The position numbers were made by a program, and so were the translations under genes. This document shows positions 6,048-9,015 of a stretch of DNA of 9,015 nt, piece after piece. Position 1 is the first letter of the stretch, and the number at the start of each line of letters is the position of its first letter. Source of the DNA: Citricoccus sp. WCRC_4 (lineage in GTDB: Bacteria > Actinomycetota > Actinomycetes > Actinomycetales > Micrococcaceae); NCBI GenBank assembly GCA_026645375.1, contig JAPFFX010000396.1:1-9015 (forward strand), given 5' to 3'. Under the pieces are notes generated by a model. That model saw nothing but the letters and a program-made list of their open reading frames with translations. It was not told where the DNA came from and made no database searches.

Positions 6048-6896
6048 TCAGTCCCAGTCCACGTCCTGGCGTGACCACCAGTCCCCGCCGGGCGCGGGCT
6101 CCGGTGGGCGGTCCGGGCCGGCCGGGGTGCCTGGCGCTGTCCGGCGCAGCCACAGGAAGAACTCGGCATTGCCGTCCTGCCCGGGCAGCGGAGACCGGGC
6201 GAGTCCCCGCGGTTCCAGCCCGGCCCCGAGGGCGGCCTCGACCACCCCGGCGACGGCCCGGCGTCGGGCCCCGGGGTCCACGACGACGCCCGTGCGCGGC
6301 AAGGCCTCCCGGCCCACCTCGAACTGGGGCTTGACCATCAGGACCAGGTCGGCACCGGCCCGGCACGCCGCGGCCAGGGGCGCCACGACCAGGCGCAACG
6401 AGATGAAGGAGAGGTCGGAGACCACCAGGTCCACGGTCCCGCCGATCCGCTCCGGGGTCAGGTCCCGGATGTTGAGGCCCTCGTGGACCTCGACGCGCGG
6501 ATCGCGGCGCAGCTCGTCCACGAGCTGTCCGTGGCCCACGTCGACCGCGACCACCCTGGTGGCGCCGGCGCGCAGCAGGACGTCGGTGAACCCCCCGGTG
6601 GAGGCCCCGGCGTCCAGGCAGCGGAGACCGGCGGGGACGACGTCGGCGAACACCTCCAGCGCGCCGGCCAGCTTGTGCCCGGCCCGGGAGGCGTATCGCG
6701 GGCCCTGGACGGAGAGCGCCAGCACATCGTCACGGTGGCACTTCTGCGACGGCTTGGTGGCCGGGGCGCCGTTCACGGTCACCTCGCCGGCGGTCACCAG
6801 TCCGGCGGCCTCGCTGCGGGACCGGGCGAGCCCGCGACGGGTCAGGGCGATGTCCAGTCGTTCAGCGCCGGCTGCCGCAGCTCCCGAGCGGCTCAC
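6048..6896 (-). CDS. tlyA: TlyA family rRNA 2'-O-methyltransferase
   Basis: TlyA methylates ribose 2'-hydroxyls of rRNA (C1409 of 16S and C1920 of 23S in mycobacteria) using S-adenosylmethionine, and its activity underlies sensitivity to capreomycin and viomycin. The 282-residue protein has an N-terminal S4 RNA-binding domain (about 12-60, AERLDIALTRRGLARSRSEA), then YASRAGHKL, the SAM-binding motif CLDAGASTGGFTDVLL (93-108), SDLSFISL, MVKPQFEVG and NAEFFLWLR. K75, D161, K189 and E245 align in spacing with the catalytic tetrad of the M. tuberculosis enzyme. The complete S4 start resembles the two-site (type II) class. A Pro-rich tail (252-282) follows the fold. The GTG at 6896 overlaps the upstream stop as GTGA, with GGGGA 4 nt before it. 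The old 'hemolysin' label in databases is probably misleading. Confidence 0.95.
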   Translation of the reverse strand: MSRSGAAAAGAERLDIALTRRGLARSRSEAAGLVTAGEVTVNGAPATKPSQKCHRDDVLALSVQGPRYASRAGHKLAGALEVFADVVPAGLRCLDAGASTGGFTDVLLRAGATRVVAVDVGHGQLVDELRRDPRVEVHEGLNIRDLTPERIGGTVDLVVSDLSFISLRLVVAPLAAACRAGADLVLMVKPQFEVGREALPRTGVVVDPGARRRAVAGVVEAALGAGLEPRGLARSPLPGQDGNAEFFLWLRRTAPGTPAGPDRPPEPAPGGDWWSRQDVDWD

Positions 6897-7066
6897 GGTG
6901 TCCCCGGCAGCCGCGGCTGCTCCTCGAGCAGGCGGGACAGGGCATCCAGCGCCGTCCGGTAGGCCTCGACCTCGTCCCCCGGGCTCAGCGCGTCGGCTCC
7001 GTCCAGGCCGGACACGATGGCGTCGGCGGCGGGATCACCGGTGGGCTCGGGCCACACAGCGTTCAC
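6893..7066 (-). CDS. Small conserved protein of unknown function (Rv1693-like position)
   Basis: This is a 57-residue acidic protein beginning VNAVWPEPTGDP and ending EEQPRLPGTP. I recognise no domain. The middle (GDEVEAYRTALDALSRLLEEQ) reads as one amphipathic helix, preceded by a Pro/Gly/Asp-rich segment. I chose the GTG at 7066 because it overlaps the HAD stop codon as GTGA and has GGGGA 7 nt upstream. A GTG at 7093 would add nine residues but lacks a Shine-Dalgarno and overlaps the HAD gene more. The stop overlaps the tlyA GTG by 4 nt, so the frame is locked between two coupled genes. M. tuberculosis has a similarly small unknown gene, Rv1693, at this place, which supports it being real. 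There is no signal peptide or membrane segment. Confidence 0.72.
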   Translation of the reverse strand: MNAVWPEPTGDPAADAIVSGLDGADALSPGDEVEAYRTALDALSRLLEEQPRLPGTP

Positions 7067-7899
7067 CGGTCGGTCCCCGTGCGCACGGACCACCGTTCAG
7101 GGGGCGCCTGCAGCAGGGCGGGCAGGCCGTCCAGGACCCACGTCGGCTGGTGGTCGGAGGGCGCTGCCTGCGTCGTGTCCCGGTTATCGACGCCGGTCAG
7201 CACCAGCGCGGTGTCGAAGCCCGCCCGGTTCCCGCCGAGGATGTCCGTGTCGAGACGGTCGCCGACGACGAGCGGACGACGACCGCCCAGGCGCTCGGCG
7301 GCCATCCGGAACAGCACCGGCTCCGGCTTGCCCGCAGCGACCGGTACGGTGCCGGTCGCCCGGGCCACCGCCTCGACCAACGCACCGTTGCCCGGGGCGA
7401 TCCCCTCGGCACGGGGAATCGTCAGGTCGGTGTTGGTCGCCACCCAGCGAGCACCGCACCGGATGGCGAAGGCCGCCTGGGCCAGGTCCCTCCAGCTGAC
7501 CGAGGGGTCGAACCCCTGGATCACCGCCTCGGGGCCTTCTGCGGCGGATTCGGCGACCTGGTGGCCGGCGTCGGACACCAGGTCGCGCAGGTGGTCGGAG
7601 CCGACGACCAGGACCCGGGTGGTCCGGCCCTGGAGCTCCTCGCCCAGCAGGGCCACGCCCGCGGCGGCGGAACCGAGGACCTGTTCGCCCTCCACCGACA
7701 GTCCGAACGAGTTCAGGTGTTCGGCCACGGACTCGGGCGAACGCGAGGCGTTGTTGGTCACGTAGGCGACCGGAACACCCAGCGCGTCGAGTTCCCGGAG
7801 GGTCTCCACGGCGCCGTCGATGGCGTGCTCACCCGCGTAGACGACGCCGTCCAGGTCGCACAGCAGGGCGTCGTGCCCGTCGAAGAAACCTGCAGCCAC
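7063..7899 (-). CDS. HAD-superfamily IIA (NagD-type) phosphatase, possible glycerol-3-phosphate phosphatase
   Basis: This 278-residue cytoplasmic enzyme should hydrolyse a small phosphate ester. Motif I is CDLDGVVYAG (nucleophile D15, acid/base D17), motif II is VTNNASRSP (T48), motif III is AAGKPEP (K191), and motif IV is VVGDRLDTDI (D214, D219). The TNTDLTIP segment (155-162) and the cap between motifs II and III are typical of the class IIA (NagD/PGP) group. The M. tuberculosis gene at this position, Rv1692, is known as a glycerol-3-phosphate phosphatase acting in lipid head-group recycling. That substrate is inferred here from synteny only. This protein appears shorter than Rv1692, lacking an additional C-terminal part. 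The GTG at 7899 lies 3 nt after the upstream stop; its Shine-Dalgarno is weak. The stop overlaps the next gene. Confidence 0.9.
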   Translation of the reverse strand: MAAGFFDGHDALLCDLDGVVYAGEHAIDGAVETLRELDALGVPVAYVTNNASRSPESVAEHLNSFGLSVEGEQVLGSAAAGVALLGEELQGRTTRVLVVGSDHLRDLVSDAGHQVAESAAEGPEAVIQGFDPSVSWRDLAQAAFAIRCGARWVATNTDLTIPRAEGIAPGNGALVEAVARATGTVPVAAGKPEPVLFRMAAERLGGRRPLVVGDRLDTDILGGNRAGFDTALVLTGVDNRDTTQAAPSDHQPTWVLDGLPALLQAPPERWSVRTGTDR

Positions 7900-7902
7900 G
7901 GA

Positions 7903-9015
7903 TCAGTCGCCCTGCGGGTCCTGGTCGGCGCGGGAGGCGGTCGTCGGGGACTGGCCCGGCTGGTCGTCCTCGGCGTCCTCCCACGGTGCGGCACCCTCGG
8001 CGTCGTCATCGCGGGAATCCACCACGACGAGTCCCTCGGCGGCCAGGTCGTCGCCGACGGCGCGGTCTCCTCCGGGGCGGCCACCCTCAGGCTGGCCGTC
8101 CTCGGTGTCCTCCGCGGCCGGCACGGACGTGGCCGCGTCCTCCTCCGTCTCCTCTCCGGTGCTCCCGGGTGGGACCAGGTCACGGGCCCGGGGACGACGC
8201 TCCGGTCGCACCTCCTCCTCCACCCCGAAGTCCACGATCTCCGGGTCGGAGAACTCACCGATCCCCAGTGCTCGCTCGGCGACCCTCGCCTGGTGGCGCC
8301 ACTCCTTGGCCTCCCCGCCACGGCCGGCCTCCTCGAGTGCATCGGCATAGGCCCGGAACAGTCGGGGACTGAAGGAGAACCCGCGGTTCCGGTCCAGCTC
8401 GGGGACCTGCAGCACCCTCAGTGCGGAATCGACGTCCCCGAGGTCGCGGTGGATGCCGGACAGCACCATGACGAGTTCCACGCGGACGGCCCGCTCCAGG
8501 TTTCCCAGGTCCACCTCGCCGGCCAGCTCCAGGGCCTTGGCATGGCGTCCGAGGGCGCGTTCACTGTCCACCATCTCGGGAAGGTGGGTGTGGTCACCGG
8601 TGATCCGGCGATAGGTCCGGAACTCACGCAACGCCTCGGCGTACTGCCCCGCGGCGTAGGCCGTGAGTCCCACGGCCTCACGTACGCAACCGAGCCGGCC
8701 GCCGCGGCGGCTGGCCGCCAGGGCGTGCTCGAACGACAGCTGGGGATCGATCTCGAGCAGCCGGCCGGCCATGACCAGGTGCTTGGCCACCCAAGGACGA
8801 TTGCGTTCGTCCAGGGAGTCCAGTTCCCGGCTGGTCGCGCGATCCAGCTCCCGGCCGGTGACGTCCTCGTCGATCTCCGGGGACTTGGCACGGTCAGGCC
8901 GGTTGGCACTGCGCAGGTCGCTGGGGTTGTGCTCGGACGCGCTGTCCCCCCGGTCGCCGAATCCACGACGGTCCTGGCCGGCCCCCCGGCCGCGAACCAC
9001 CCCGGGACGTCCCCC
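7903..9015 (-). CDS. TPR-like actinobacterial protein, unknown function (5' end possibly outside window)
   Basis: This is a helical-repeat protein whose partner is not known. Numbered from the GTG at 9000 it has 365 residues, but the frame is open to the window edge with Gly/Pro/Arg codons, so the true start is probably upstream. Residues 1-65 are Arg/Gly/Asp/Ser-rich and look disordered. Residues 66-248 form paired helices of TPR type, for example VREAVGLTAYAAGQYAEALREF (split at about residue 120) and SERALGRHAKALELA. From about 250 to the end the chain is strongly acidic (EEEV, EETEEDAA, DSRDDDAEG, EDAEDD) and low in complexity. There is no signal peptide or membrane segment. It sits directly upstream of the HAD gene (3-nt gap), as Rv1691 does in M. 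tuberculosis. A scaffold or binding role is a guess. Confidence 0.8.
   Translation of the reverse strand, partial: GGRPGVVRGRGAGQDRRGFGDRGDSASEHNPSDLRSANRPDRAKSPEIDEDVTGRELDRATSRELDSLDERNRPWVAKHLVMAGRLLEIDPQLSFEHALAASRRGGRLGCVREAVGLTAYAAGQYAEALREFRTYRRITGDHTHLPEMVDSERALGRHAKALELAGEVDLGNLERAVRVELVMVLSGIHRDLGDVDSALRVLQVPELDRNRGFSFSPRLFRAYADALEEAGRGGEAKEWRHQARVAERALGIGEFSDPEIVDFGVEEEVRPERRPRARDLVPPGSTGEETEEDAATSVPAAEDTEDGQPEGGRPGGDRAVGDDLAAEGLVVVDSRDDDAEGAAPWEDAEDDQPGQSPTTASRADQDPQGD

Noticed and set aside
5950..6366. N-terminal extension of NadK into tlyA
   Set aside because: The extension is low-complexity, overlaps tlyA coding sequence, and the conserved NadK start and a -10 box point to the ATG at 5949.
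6907..6920. 14-nt palindrome GCAGCCGCGGCTGC just before the tlyA ribosome binding site
   Set aside because: It lies in coding sequence of the small gene, can form only a 5-bp stem, and such GC palindromes are expected by chance here. A weak effect on tlyA initiation cannot be excluded.

Overview
The window is a 9 kb stretch of very GC-rich chromosomal DNA in which every supported gene lies on the minus strand. The base composition and the gene order (TPR protein, HAD phosphatase, small conserved protein, tlyA, nadK, recN, pyrG, Nudix ADP-ribose pyrophosphatase, xerD) mark it as an actinobacterial housekeeping region. The order matches the Mycobacterium tuberculosis block Rv1691-Rv1701, as I recall it. 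The protein style suggests Micrococcaceae or a close relative, but the genus cannot be set from this sequence.

Transcription runs from right to left, and spacing suggests three units. Unit A (9015 to 6048) holds the 5'-truncated TPR-like protein, a NagD-type HAD phosphatase, a 57-residue protein and the rRNA methyltransferase TlyA. Unit B (5949 to 3014) holds NAD kinase and the DNA repair ATPase RecN. Its probable promoter has a -10 box 7 nt before the nadK ATG, implying a leaderless mRNA. Unit C (2925 or 2946 to 1) holds CTP synthase, a Nudix hydrolase and the first 178 codons of XerD, which is cut by the left edge. Between units B and C lies a perfect 16-bp inverted repeat that directly abuts and partly overlaps an extended -10 promoter for pyrG.

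Within units the genes are packed tightly. Four junctions are 4-nt GTGA or ATGA overlaps, and two others are gaps of 3 and 5 nt. The only non-coding stretches are 98 nt (tlyA-nadK) and about 67-88 nt (recN-pyrG), so no stretch over 300 bases lacks a gene.

The genes cover nucleotide and cofactor metabolism (CTP, NADP, ADP-ribose), ribosome modification, phosphate-ester hydrolysis, DNA repair and chromosome dimer resolution. They do not form one pathway. I see no mobile element, CRISPR array, tRNA, rRNA or defence system. The most interesting points are the terminator/promoter overlap before pyrG, the apparent absence of the steA/steB-type pair usually found between recN and pyrG, the leaderless nadK signal, and the long disordered tails on NadK and the TPR protein.
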